This document shows positions 25,486 to 38,300 of a stretch of 64,000 bases of DNA, one piece after another (the stretch's first letter is position 1; each line of letters begins with the position of its first letter). Source of the stretch: Copromyces sp. CBS 386.78 (taxonomy: Eukaryota; Ascomycota; Sordariomycetes; Sordariales; Sordariaceae). The stretch spans positions 186,001 through 250,000 of the forward strand of contig MU839144.1 in the NCBI GenBank assembly GCA_030685235.1. Reading direction: 5' to 3'. The notes beneath the pieces were generated by a model, which was given only the letters and a program-made list of their open reading frames with translations, made no database searches and was not told the DNA's origin. Made by a program: the position numbers and the translations under genes.

Positions 25486-27038
25486 GGCGGTACTGAGATA
25501 TGATAGACGGGACTTTGGATGGCTCGCAATATGCGAGTCTGCCCATTCCCGGTCCATGGCGACGGTTCCAGTCGATGTTGTGTACTTTATAACAATCAAC
25601 GTAGGGCTACCGGGTTGCATGCGACTTCCCATCTCTCGCCAGATATCCTCGTATTGTCCGTACAAGACATGGACACGATCAAGCACTTGGTCTCCGGTGA
25701 CCTGATCCTATGATACGGCGCCGTAGTCTAGCAGATCGAAGTTGACGACCCCAATGGGGCTAGGTTCGGCGAATACTGGACGTGCGCCTCCTGGAGAGTA
25801 AAGGGTGTGAACTTCGGTATGCGACGTGACGTAACATAACGGAGTTGACCGTCACTATGGCAGGAGGTCGACCACTCCCAACAGTTCGGTGAGATCAAGG
25901 CAGTGTAAATGACACTTCGACGTAACCCTTCCTTGGGGAAGTCTTAAGCTTGCCGCCGTTTACCGTAACCAGATGTCTCTCGTCAGAGACTGAGGACCCC
26001 AACGATCGTGGTTGAGGGGATGCTTTAGGCAAGAATGTGGCAGTCAGGACAAGTGCTGGACGACTGCGATTGGGATTCGATGAGACTGGTGCGGCTGATG
26101 TTGCTTCGTAAAGCTGACAATAGCGGTGATAGTTGGGTCGAGATAGAGAAAAAGAAAAGAGCCAACGACCAAGGTGCCGCAATGGACAGTGTTGGAATAT
26201 GCCGAATGTATCCGCAACCGGTACTGAAGAGTTGTCCAGAAGGGTAACATCATCTGCACGACATCCCAAGCTGGCGGTACTGTGTCATCAAGAACCTATC
26301 TGTCCTCCGTCCCTGGAGCCGGGTTGACGCGTTAAGAGTGCTGACCCAAGGACACGGAAGCGAGTCGGTGACGGGCGTGAAAGAGCGGCAAAGGTTGTCT
26401 GTTAATATATGCAGTGAACAGGCAGCAAGTCCAGCACCCTTTCTTGGATCAAGGGTTACATTGGTTAACCGTCAGCTGGCCATCAGAAGCTAGAGAAGGG
26501 CAGTGTGCTAAGGTAGAAGGCCAACGACAACCACTTCGGCTTCGCGAGCAAATGAGTATCATCTACTGCCTAACTGGCTGGCTCTGAATGGTCAGAGACC
26601 GCTGGGCAATACACAATATGAAGCGAATCCAGAAAAAAGCGGCAAACTGAAAAGAAAAACAAAGGACAAGTCGACAGAGAACATTAAAGAACGGAAGCAC
26701 GCATGGATATCAGGGGGGCATTCTAATGAAGTGATTCAAGTCGCTGGGCTTGACTATCTGTAATATACTAGGACATGCCAGTCACTGGACAGCAAGCAGC
26801 CTGTCAGTCCACATAAGGACCATGACTAGGCGCAATTCTGGCTATTCTCAGTGGGCAATAATGTTCGGGACGTTATACCGCCGTAATAAACATTTACAGA
26901 AGCATTAGAAGGTGATCGCTCAATAAGTCGTTCAAACCGAGTGGCCTGCCTCGGTTGATCCATCATGATTTGGCGCTGTAGGGGCATTACATCAACGCAC
27001 TCCTCGCATCAGTCCTCCTCCGTCCTCCCCGGTCCTGA
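25486..27038. other. Intergenic region with a coding-like fragment
   Basis: Between about 25,830 and 25,600 the minus strand reads as coherent protein (RPVFAEPSPIGVVNFDLLDY, then VLDRVHVLYGQYEDIWREMG) with one in-frame TAG. Near 25,900-26,000 it reads TVNGGKLKTSPRKGYVEVSF. These could be remnants of a second decayed gene, but the family was not recognised. Nothing else is seen up to 27,038. Confidence 0.35.
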
Positions 27039-28567
27039 TCAGTTGACGCGGTAGGCGTCGTAGACGATTTCGGCGCCGCGGCGGCAACCGCTGCCGACCC
27101 AGATGCCGCTGTTGAGGTCCTCGTAGCGGTCGTCACCGGTCTCCAGCTTGATGTGGACACGCAGCTTGTAGCGGTTGGCTGCCACGTTGTCTGCGGCGAC
27201 CGGGTCTTGGAGACGCTCCATGATCTCCTTCTCGCCGACCCACCAGCCCTGGACCTTGCAGATGATCATGGCCGGGTTCTCCTCGTTGGTCTGGATCAAA
27301 TAACGGGCGTCGATCTTCGTCTCTGTTTCCTTAAAAGAGGTCTGAGTGTCTTGGCCGTTGGCCTGTAAATGCAAGGGATGTTAGCATATGTATGTCACAG
27401 ACAAGATGGCCCAGTCAAAATGCATGATGGGATTACGTACAAGGACATTACCCTTGCCCCAGCGACCAGCCCACTGGCCACCAATGCAGGAGATCCAGCT
27501 CTGACGGCCGTAGGTGCCGTTGCCGATGTTCATCTTGGGCTTGACGCGAATGCTCATGCGGAAGTCCAGCTCGAGGGTGGGGGTGGGCAGGGCGAGCGAA
27601 GCGGCGACGTCGTCATCGTCGAAGTGGTGGAGAAGGTTATTGGCCGGGATCCTATCCTTCATAGTGGCCTGGTAGCCAGGGCACTGGAGCAAATGCTCGC
27701 GCTGGCGCGAGGTATTCTTAGCACGCACTTGGTTGCAATAGATGCACTTGGCGGACAAGCACTTGTCGCCCTCCTTGGCCTGGAACTCGACGAAGGCGGC
27801 ATGGACCTCGGTAAGGGGAATCTCGGGCAGGTTGGGGTTGGTCTGCTTGGTCTTCTGGCGCTTGGCCGGAGGAGCGCTGGGTGCACCCGACATGGGGCGG
27901 ACGTGCTGGGGAATAGGAGTGCCGGTGCCATGAGGAGTGCTAGTACCGTTAATACGCGCATTCGGGGTGAAGCCCAAGTTGGAATGCTGATGAGGGTCAA
28001 GTGAGGTCGGCTCGGGATAGACACTGTTGGCGCCGACATTAACGGCGGCCTGATGCTGGTTCTGAGCCTGATTGCCGGCGTTCAGGTTGGCGTTGTTACC
28101 GCCGTTGTCCTGGCCGGCACCGTGACCGTGGCCGGCGGGACCATGAGAAATGGCACCGCCGTGGCCGCCCGAGACGTGGACGGAGCCATCATGATGACCC
28201 TGCGCATGCTGCTCGAGAGAAGACTTGATGGCAGCAGCGGCCTCGGGGTGCTGGGCGAGGTACTGGGTGCACTGGGCGAGATGCTGCTTCTGCCTGGTCG
28301 TGTTCTTCGCGCGGACTTGGTGGCAGAAGAGACACTGGACCGACATGCACTTTTCCTCTGCTTGGTGGAGCCATTCAGAAACGAGTCAGCCTTGATCATC
28401 ATTCAGGGTGTATGGTACTGTCACCGATAGTACCAAATGTAAGATGTAACAACGCGCCATTGGTAAGGGTCGCGGTAAGGATGGCGTAATGAAAGGAGGG
28501 TGAAAATACCTGCGTTGCGGAATTCCATGAACGCGCTGTGCACGTCCGCCTCGATAGGCCTCGGCAT
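27039..28567 (-). CDS. Double BED-like zinc-finger protein with C-terminal DUF3237 domain
   Basis: Exons 28567-28510, 28357-27441 and 27362-27039 give 432 residues. Introns are 152 bp (GTATTTTC; branch GCTGAC; AAGCAG) and 78 bp (GTACGT..ACAG). The N-terminal half holds two matching units, each starting VHxAFxEF and ending in a C-x2-C-x13-H-x3-C finger (CLFCHQVRAKNTTRQKQHLAQC-type; second CIYCNQVRAKNTSRQ). They are separated by a His/Gly/Asn/Gln-rich linker with a basic patch (PPAKRQKTK), a possible nuclear signal. The C-terminal half (MSIRVKPKMNIGNGTYGR, then WISCIGGQWAGRWGKGNVL, ending GAEIVYDAYRVN) is a DUF3237-type beta domain. The repeated finger justifies the first splice, because joining there restores the motif. 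Function is unknown; DNA binding is an inference from the fingers. Confidence 0.87.
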
Positions 28568-30302
28568 GGTTGCTTGTCTGTCTGTCTGTAAGGTTGGAAG
28601 ATGCTAGACTGGATGCTGAGGCTGCGCTGCCGAAAGAAAGGAAAAAAAGAATCGGTAAAGGGTTGTTTCGAGGATTGAAATCCGAAAGGACTTGTCCCAG
28701 CAGACACACCTGTTTGTTGCGCGTCTGGTCGGTGGAAAGAAATTGCACGTCACGCACGGGACGGTGACCACAATACCTACCTCTGCGCAGCTAACAAAAT
28801 GCGCGGCCAACGGCAGGCATTTGGCACGGTCCCTGCTAAGGCAGGTGAACGGAAATTTTGGAATTACCTTAACGCGGACCGTCCGTATTACAGAGCTCTG
28901 ATTGGCTGAGGGTCCTCAACGATATCCACAAATTAAACTTGTTGATCGCTCTAGCCTGACACCATGTTTTCCGCACTTGTTGGACCCCCAGGACCCCTCA
29001 ACCCCTAAACCCAGCGGCCCTCATGAACGAACTGATCCCTAGGAATCGGCAGTCTAAGTCTAGACTCTAGACCAGTCCAGAGCTGTGACACTCTGCCCAT
29101 AGTTCACAAGTCCACTTCCTTCGACATCTATGCCATCATTCAGTCCCACCACAGGAAGGAGTTCTGGAGACGCTACTTGACATTCCCTCCCACTCAGTTG
29201 ACTAAATGCATCGCCAATATGACGTGGAAGCCCGGAGGGAAGTATATTGGTCGCGTAATGAATCGTCGGTACCCATATGCTTCACTGAACCTCAAAGTGG
29301 TCCTCCAAGTGGTACTCATCTGGGCTAGAAGCGCCTCAGACACTTGGCCACCCCACGGGGAAGAAAACGATTCTAGCTCCAATGAGCATGCCCGCCGTTG
29401 AATGATGACCCAGCAACCGGAAGCAGACACGGGAAGAGTGGGAAGCGAGGGGCACATTTCCCAACAAGACCCGACAGAACACTCCAAGGTAGACCCACTG
29501 AGACGAGCAAGTTGCCTGGAGCAACGAGAGAGCTTCCACGTGGGACGTGGGGTACCTGATTATCAATATCTCAAAGGGATCAGGGCACAGCAGCCCTACT
29601 ACACTGCGTGCCAGTGCCGCCTTGGAAACAAAAAGACGCTGCTCGCCGATTCCACTAGACTGGGAAAGCCCAGTTCTTATCGGGATCGAGAACAAGTCAG
29701 CAGCGACGTACCGATGTAGCCAGATAAATGAGGGACTGCCATCAAGGCGCCAAAGGCTAGCTCTCCCTATGTTACCATACTTTCTTTGCCTTGCACTAAA
29801 CGGTGACCGTGTCTAAAATCACAGCTAGATCACCTTGATCCCGAAATCATCATAGTACACGTGTGAAACATATACAGTAGAATCAACAGGACAGGTTGAA
29901 GAAATGAAGCTCAAGTCGAGTAAATGTATACTTGCAAGGGCGATTAGCTTGAGACCGTAGTTACCTCTAGCCTGTCCGGGCGTTTTCATATCTATTGATT
30001 CTATGTGTTCTTCTTGATGACGTTGGCAAAATCTCAGTGCTTTGGCTCCATTCAGATCATCTAATGATTCTTCCCGGTCCCTTGGACATCGCCGAGCGTC
30101 TAGGTGGCGTTATGATGGGTTATTATAAGATCCATTGCAGAGTACTGAGCAAAGAAAAACACGGTTACCTACCTTTTGTTGAGATTTGAACATCAATGAG
30201 CATGAGGCTCATCCATACCTTACATAAACAGCTTTCGTCCCATTTGTCCTATATGTATTAGGTCGACAGACGCACCTTCCAACAAACAACGCAAACAAAA
30301 AA
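28568..30302. other. Intergenic region upstream of the zinc-finger gene
   Basis: It should contain the promoter of the minus-strand zinc-finger gene. From 29,026 to 29,400 the plus strand has an open frame without a good ATG at its start (HKSTSFDIYAIIQSHHRKEF...). It could be a remnant or chance. No domain was recognised. Confidence 0.4.
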
Positions 30303-30433
30303 GCGCGGTTGGCGTAGTGGTCAACGCGTTCGCTCAATAAATGGCACTTCGGATACCTACGGTGTTCGTTGTCGGGCTGGGGCCCTTGCCACCTGACGGT
30401 GAATGTTCCCGGGTTCGAATCCCGGACCGCGCA
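30303..30433 (+). tRNA. Intron-containing tRNA-like gene, anticodon not certain
   Basis: The acceptor strands GCGCGGT (30,303) and ACCGCGC pair perfectly over 7 bp and are followed by discriminator A. The D-arm reads GGCGTAGTGGTCAACGC and matches the A box. The T-arm CCGGG-TTCGAAT-CCCGG is perfect and matches the B box. An anticodon stem TTCGC (30,328) can pair with GTGAA (about 30,399). That leaves a 7-nt loop plus an insert of roughly 60 nt, which is long for a tRNA intron. With this fold the anticodon would be AAT (Ile) but position 33 would be C, so the assignment is doubtful. A T-run follows. It could be a functional tRNA with a large intron or a disrupted copy. Confidence 0.75.
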
Positions 30434-30435
30434 TC

Positions 30436-30443
30436 TTTTTTTT
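30436..30443 (+). terminator. RNA polymerase III terminator of the tRNA-like gene
   Basis: A run of eight T residues two bases after the discriminator base, followed by further T-rich DNA, as expected for Pol III termination. Confidence 0.75.
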
Positions 30444-33400
30444 CTTTTCATATTTCTTTCTTTTTCTTTTTTTCTTTTTTTGTTGTTCTTTTCGCTTCAT
30501 GAAGCTTATGGGAGTTCATGCGGCGCTAGCTTGACAGAGGAGGAGGAGGAAACATCCATCATATTGCGTTTGCAATGCACATGTGCCAAACGGGAACGGG
30601 AAAGAGCTCCCCCCACCCTCCTTGGGGTATCTTGGCCCCATACAGCTCTTCATGCCCTGCCTGACTTGCAGCCTTTTCGATCAAGCGACTCGTATGTAAG
30701 GTACTTAATGCCCACAATTGATACGCGGTTTGTCTCTACGACCATTCGTGAGTTCGACGGCCTCACTATGTATTTGGGAACCAAGTGAGAGGAAGTTGAC
30801 AAAAAGGCCCAAACAAGCCATCGCTCAGCCCCATGCAGCTCTATGCAGATTGCACTAACGCGTTCTCTTGTTATTTCTGATTGTGGCCGGAGAGGAGAGC
30901 CTGAAAAAAAAAAAAGAGACACGACAAGATATCTAGGGATGTGTGCCCGTTGCTGTACTGAAGCTCAGAGTGAGCGGTTGTTGAATATATGATGCGGACT
31001 AAGAGAATGACTGTAGGTGTTCTGGAACTAAGGGATCTATGTGGACGTGACATATTAGATGTACCTTCCAGTTGTCCCTTGGACAGTGGTGGCATGGCTG
31101 AAAACAGTGTTGTGAGGCCTGTGCTAGTAGATATCTATAAAAGCTCCAAAATGCTTTGTTGACATGTATCAGAGCAATATCGTGATTCTTTGGGTATCCT
31201 AGATGGGATCGAAGAAGTACGTAATGTGACAATGTGATATAAAGCACGTTGCCCTTCGTTGGCATGAACTATCATGTTGTCCACCAGCTCAGAAAATGTG
31301 TTAAGAGAGAGCATGGCTCACTATACTTTGCTAGTTTCGAGGTACAAGAGGGAAAGAGATATAGTGACGAATTAATGAAGCTCTCAACACTTATGTTCCG
31401 TGGGCCCATAGGTCTTAAACCCGTTGATTGTCCAATACATGTAGAGTATTGATCCCGATATTGTAGGAAAAACACGATGACATAGCCCTGTTAGAAAACG
31501 AAGATACCTGACTTCCGGTAACGTGTAAAAGAATTGGCTTAACCAGTGAGTAGTTGCGGCAATGCTCCAGAAGTCGAGACGTGAAGTCCAGTGTGGATAG
31601 CACATGCCTATTGCCAGGATCCTGTGGCTTTCACTCATTGGCCACTCCTCGTTTGTGAGCCAAGCTTTGAGCTTAAAACTCTATCCGATGACTATAAGCC
31701 CTTGCTTGGTAGCGTCTCTTGTGGCTTTTATCGGTTTTGGGTACGGTCCGCGAAAGTCGCATGGGAGAGAGGAGTCATGGTGGAAAGTCTACCATGAAAA
31801 AGTTGATGGTATCGGATCGTCCCGTCATATCCGGCCGGGTTTAACGCGGGGAACTCCATTATCCTGTTCTCGTTGATCCGCCTTGGAGCAAAATTAAGGT
31901 TATTATGGAGCCGGAGATAAGAGATGTTGCAAGAGGGGTGTCGGAGCTCCAGTCGTCTCCGTAGGGATGGGCGGATCTTGCAAAGAGACGGGAACCGAGG
32001 ATCCTCGGGGCGGATGTGTTGTCGATGATGACATAACGTGTGGTTAGATCAACCTTAAACTTAAGCTTGATGGTTGCTGTTCACGCCCTCTGGATCTCTT
32101 CCAGGCATCTGGTTTGTTGAAGCTCGTCTCATACACCTACGATCTCATGGTGATCCAAGCCTTTGGTACTGATGTTGGTGCTAATCTGTTCCTCGCATCG
32201 CCACCTCCGCAACTATTCACGACATGCGACTTCTGGTGTTGTTCCTCCTTGAAGGGATCAACACTCAGATAGGCGACCCTGCAAAACCCATGCCGTCGCG
32301 CAGAGCCGCAACCCACGAAGCCTGCATGCGAAGGTGGATGTTCGCTCCGGTCTTCCGAAGGCCCACATGATCATCTTGATGTGCGGATTTACACCAGATC
32401 ACACTGTGTATGGAAGTCGAACACCTTGGCAAGAATGAGAGTCATGACGCCACAAGAGCGACTTTGATGCACAGTGAGGTAATTCGTAGCCAGAACTGTC
32501 CAGCTCGTTCAACTGGTTTCAGGTTGAGAATTTCGTACACTAATGTGGTATACCCATCTTTGGTATCGTGGTGTCAAGACCTGCGAGGTACTGATAGGCG
32601 ACCATACACTTGAGCCCTGGTAAGTTCGTTAGCTCGGTACATACAGGGTTTTCGACAGGGCAGGCCGCTGCAAATGCCCTGCAAATGCCCTGCAAGTGCG
32701 CTGTGAATGCCCTCTAGCTTTACCCGTTATAGAAGATGGGGATGATTGATACTGGTGATTTGGGTGATTCTAGTCCATGAGCTGGCGAAATAAAGAATGT
32801 GTGTGTGAGAGTTGCTGAAATGTGCTGTTAACTGAATTCTTTCTCACTTGAGATCAGACGATTTCAGCCAATCAGATAGCGTAGATAGCTCTGTCCTGCC
32901 TTGCAAACCCCCCTGGTAAGAAAATATGGGGCAAGAACCAGACTAACAAACCTACAAGGGCTGATATGTACCTCACATAGACAGCGTTCATCTTGACGTG
33001 CCAGAGAACCGTTTGCCACGGAGCAGCGGCGTCCAGCAACTTTGCTCTGGTGTTTTTTTTCATGACCCTTTGGAGTCTGGACCCCGAGAGAGAAGGCATT
33101 TTCTGGAAGTTCCCGATGACGCATCGTACTGCCAAGCAGAGGACGGGAACAGAGGCTAAAGGGTAGAGATACGTACCGAAGCGAAAAAGAAGCTCAACGG
33201 AGAATCCCGACGAACTTTGGAAGCGACAGCGAGCTTGGCATTTTAAGCAGCCAAGTTTGCTGCCAATTGGTTGCGTCTGTCAGTGGCGGCGAGACGGCCC
33301 GAGGATGAAGCCTTGCCAAGTCGGGGCTCTCAGCAGCGAAGTGGCATGGTCGAGGTGACAGGGTTTGTCTCAAGTCGCGTGGGTTCGGGTGTTTCGCGCA

Positions 33401-34665
33401 AAGTCGACCCAGCGGCCAGCAGATCGAACGAGACAGTTCCAGAACGACAAGAACAAAAAGCCAACGCGCTGAGGTCAAAGTGGAGTTTTGATGGGCCTCG
33501 AACAGAAAAGAACTCAATGATCTCGATGAGTGTTGCTGATCGCTTGATCGCGTCAGAGAAAAGGGGCGCAACGCAATTGCAACGTTCTTCAACGCCATGC
33601 TCGAGTTCTGCGAGATGTCGAAAATATCGGAATGTTAGGCCGTCGGATCTTTAACGTGCATTGACATGATCTGGTAGCAAGATCTGGTTTCATCTGATGA
33701 TGATCTGTCGTGGGTGTTGCTATGTGAACGTGTTCTTTGGAAACATCTCAAACAATTGCTCCAGTGCCAGAGACCAGGTGCTAATCCTTGGTCGGATCAC
33801 GTGAGCGCGAACACATGTCATACCATTTCCGAACCATTGGGCAAGTGCAAATTGCTCGGGTCCACCGCTGTCGCGAGACGGAGGACCCCACCAGCACCCA
33901 GACCCTGACACAATCGTACGTTATGGTCTCCATAATCGTTCACGGCGAGCATTTGGAGTTTCAATAGGCGAAGCCTTCAATCAACCACTGCGATTATGAC
34001 CAGAAGATTCAGCTTCACACAAAGATCCCGAAGATGAAGCGGCGAGCGAAAACGACTGGACGAAAAGGGAAAAGACCGCGATTGAGAAAATATTGTGCAT
34101 CAAACCCCCACGCCGAATGGACAAGCCGAACAAACTGCGACCAAAGCACAGGGAGAACGAACACTAATGCAATGCATGAAATTTGGACGAAGAGCTAATC
34201 TCAATTGCATTTTAGACACACACAGTCCTTAAAAAGATTGGGTTTTTGTCCATTTGTTGTTGAAAACCCGTTACTGAGGCTTCGTTTTTTTGTCATGGGC
34301 GAGCTCGCATGGTCAAGCGTCCAATTTCTCGTGGGATGGCACTCTTCTCGAGGAGATCTCAACAGTGGAGCGAGAGGATGATAAACTCGAAAATCTGACA
34401 AGCCGGTGATGCCGAATCCAGTGATAAAGGCATCACGACCCCCCAACTGATACCTCCTTCCTCTGTTGGGCATCAACAAGATTCAAAGCATGTTCTAGCC
34501 ATGGCGGTGACATTGGAGTAGTATTCTCGTCTGAACTGGTCGAGTGTTCAAAAGGGCGAACGAGTCCGTCGCGTCTATGAGAAGCTCGCGATGCCGAGCC
34601 TTCTAGCCAATCAGCCCCTCTCCCGCCTGTTAGGTAAATTGGGGCCGGTCCCAGACGGTTGCAGC
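30444..34665. other. Gene-poor region without a recognised gene
   Basis: About 4.2 kb of balanced base composition. Some minus-strand stretches look coding-like (about 31,955-32,040: IDNTSAPRILGSRLF; about 32,980-33,100: MPSLSGSRLQRVMKKNTRAK) but cannot be extended into a gene model. An 11-bp repeat lies at 32,668-32,711. It may hold decayed or unrecognised small genes. Confidence 0.4.
32668..32711. repeat. 11-bp tandem repeat, four copies
   Basis: Four consecutive 11-bp units, CTGCAAATGCC twice, then CTGCAAGTGCG and CTGTGAATGCC. Confidence 0.8.
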
Positions 34666-34953
34666 TGTCAGATTATCAGGGTGTGCATGGATGGCCAGAC
34701 TTCTAGTCCAGTATATGCCTCCCTGTCTGGATAACCTCATACACTGCATATGCGGTGCAAAGATCCCCTCATACTCATAACTCGATATTTGAGCTATCTA
34801 ACAATACTACCGCATAAGGACTAGCCTCCCAATATCCCTAAATCTTATACTTAAACCCTAGTAACTCTCGAAAAGGATAGAGACAAAGATTACCAGAATT
34901 AATTACCTTTTACTACATACCTTTTGATCTCTACCCTACGTACCAATCTAACA
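34666..34953 (+). repeat. 5' LTR of the Copia element (288 bp)
   Basis: Starts TGTCAGATT and ends CAATCTAACA (CAATCTGACA before RIP), giving inverted ends. It matches 40,496-40,783 in length and sequence, with differences mainly of RIP type. This copy keeps more G/C than the 3' LTR near its start. Confidence 0.92.
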
Positions 34954-35143
34954 ATTAACAATCTAATACGCGCTAGTGGGGTGCCAGGTTCGAGTTACGT
35001 TCGAAGCAGAAGATTTTAGCCCATTATAATTCATTCTAAAATTCCAAGATGAAAATTAAACCAAGAATCCTAAGATAAAAAGACTATCTAAAATTAAGCT
35101 AACTTCCGTCGGTAAAAAGTCCGTCGTTCAGTTGGGGGGGTGT

Positions 35144-35325
35144 ATTAGAATATAGGGTTAGTTAAAAAGCTACTACTCCAACAAGTTCGGAGCTCCAATT
35201 TTGCTAGTATAACGTAGTAGTGTAAATCTAATATATTAGAATATAGGGTTGGTTGAGAAGCTACTACTCCGACAAGTTCAGAGTTCTAATTTTGCTAGTA
35301 TAGTGTAATAGTATAAATCTAATAA
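35144..35325 (+). repeat. 91-bp tandem duplication in the leader of the Copia element
   Basis: Two units (about 35,144-35,234 and 35,235-35,325) begin ATTAGAATATAGGGTT and end TAAATCTAATA. They differ mostly by transitions. They lie between the 5' LTR and the first coding remnants. Confidence 0.85.
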
Positions 35326-38300
35326 TTAACAATCTAAGTATCGTATCGCTATACTACGAGACTATTTAGAAGTACTTATATCTTACCTACCTTCTATATT
35401 AGTACTATTAATTAAAATAACTATAATAATTCTTCTTACTACCAACTCTTCTATTAAAACCTCCCGTCCTTATTTTAATATACCCAACAAATATAAGGAC
35501 TAAGAAAACGAATTTCTTAGTCTCGCCGAAAGGTATTAACTAATTAATTACCTCCTAAATAGAAAACTAACCCCTATCTTCAATAAATAATCCTTATCCT
35601 TATATCCTCTCTCCGCTACAATAATTACCCGTATTACTTTAATATAAACAAATATTACAAAGTTAAAAAATAGCACCCTTTAATATATTTATTTAAATAC
35701 TTCTAAAGGAATAGACAATATTAATTACTCTTCTACTACTATATTTATTCTTCGCCCTACAACCCGAATAATAATATTATCTTCTATAATAATACTTTTA
35801 ATAACGACTTCTACTAATTCGGGTATTTAAAAAAGCACCCAAATACCCTATATTACCAAAACTACTAGCAGATCTATTAAAAATTAGATTAAAGACTTAT
35901 TAATATCCCCGATTAACCTTACCTAAATTAATAAAAATTAGCTCTTTAATAATTAAAATTCCAATAGCCTATAGTATAAAATCGTTAGCGATTTTAGATT
36001 TTATAATAGTAAAATTAGAATTTAAATATAAGAGACCGTTAACTTTAAATTGAAAGCTAATATTTTCAAAGCTTTAAAATCAATTTTAACCTAATTTATT
36101 ACTTTTAAACGAATATATAACTACCGCCCTATTAATACTTAAACAAATATTCGTCGGGTTTATTATAACTATTTTAAAACCCTTAATAAAGTATTTAAAG
36201 AAGGTATAATAAAGTAGATTAATAAATAGAATACCCTTATAATACTAGCTAAGCGCTATAAAATCCCTAAAGCTACTTAAATTAACGCTTAATTTAATAA
36301 CTTATTTATATACTTTAATATAATTTGCCCCCTATAGGTAGCCGGTATTAATTATTATTACTTCGTTTAAATTAAAGAAAATGTATTAGACTTTCGTATA
36401 GTCTCTAAAAACTTTCGAAGGATAGGAGTCTACGAGAAAACCCCTACTATATTAACGAATAAAGTTCAAAATATTAAGAGGGGAGGTTTCGGATTTAGAT
36501 TAACTTTAAATAAAAGTAAAATTGATAATAGGAATTCCTACTAAAATAAACTAAATTAAAATAAGAGGAAATAAGCTAATTTAACCGATTCCTTTCCTCG
36601 TTATAAAGCTTATAAACGAAGTATCTATTTATTTAAAAAATGCTAATATTTTTTCCTTTATTTGGTAAAAATTAATTAGAAAGGAAATTAAAATTTTATA
36701 AAACCGTTAGGAAGAATTTCTAAATTAATAATTAATTCCGCCGTAAAATCGAAATCCTTTATAAACAATTAATAAAATAATATAGTATTCTTCTTACAGA
36801 GGAATCTAATAACGATTTTAATAGTAACGAAAATCGTTAAACGGATTAAAAAATTAATAATATTAATAATAATAATTCCTAAAATTAACTTGTATATAAG
36901 GGTATTTATTATATTACTTTTAATATTAATTAGGTAACCCTTTAAATAGGGGAAGGCGAGGATACGACTTATTTACTTAAGAATTGCGTAATTCTCGATT
37001 TTAGAAGTTCAATATATATTTTTAACGAAATTTCCCACTTTACTTTATTTCGACGAACTCTTTATAAAGAAGTTCTTTAGGCTAATAATTTAATTATATT
37101 GATTTAAGGGTATAGAACGATCGATATTACTATTTAAGGGAAGAACGGTTTAAGGAAATTAAAGTTAAAAGATATAGCCTTTATATTAAACTTTACAATT
37201 AATTTCGTATCTTTCTAGCTTTTATAACGGTAAAAATATTATTAGGATTATAAACTACTTAATAATTACCTATAATCCTTAAATTATATACTCTTTTATA
37301 AACTATTTATATAATACAGTTAAACGATTTTCGAAAATCTCCTCCTTATTAAAATACGGGCTAATTTTTTTATAAAAAGGAATTAGTTTAATTCCTATAC
37401 CGGTCGTAAATACTATAAGAAGAATAATTACTTCTAATATTATTACTTTAACTATTATAATCCCTAAATACTTAATTATCTCTATAACGTTGAGGGAGTA
37501 TGTTTTAAGGGACTATTAACCGTTTAATATAATGCGTATACTATTTTAAAGATTAAACGGTAAATTATATAATAATATAAATTACGAAATAAGAGCCTAA
37601 GGGAAAGATTAGCTATCGACTTCCTTGATTTCGAACTTAATAAAATAAGTTATATTAGCGTTATACTTATTACTTATCGGTATACGGGCTATATTTAGGA
37701 TTATTACCTTAAAAATAAAATAGTAGTATTTTTTATTATTATTTTAACCGACTTATTTATTATTTTCGAAAACCGATATAATATTAAACTATAATACATC
37801 GAATACAATAACGAAATTATTAGATCTTAAATTGTAGAAGACTTTTTCGCTATTAGAAGAATTTAAATCGAAGTTTACATACTTAATACTTAGGTTTAAA
37901 ATAGCGGGGCTAAACGTTTAAAAGGTATAATTAAAGAGAAAAAGAAAGTAATAACTTAGAATTTAAAAATCCTAAAAGATATATAATTAAAAATTACTTT
38001 TATAATTATATATCTCGCTAATAAATCCCCTTATTACTTCTACAATTAAAAATCCCTATATAAACGTTTCTATATAACTATTATTTATTAATACAATTTT
38101 ATAATTCTATATAAATTAGACTTATTATATTTTAGGGTCTATAATTATAAAGTTTATACTATAATTGCTACCGCCCAATTTAAAAAAGAAAGGCGAAAGA
38201 AGTATAACCTAATTGTATAGATCGGCTACTTTATTAGGTATTTATCTTCTTCTATTTATCGAATTTAGAACCTTTATACTAATTAAATAATTAATACGAG

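Noticed and set aside
27369..28004. 211-codon open frame on the plus strand
   Set aside because: Antisense shadow of the zinc-finger/DUF3237 gene, which has clear domains and splice sites on the minus strand.
32980..33104. Small minus-strand frame MPSLSGSRLQRVMKKNTRAK...
   Set aside because: Looks protein-like for about 42 residues, but no further exon could be joined and no family was recognised, so it is only mentioned in the regional entry.
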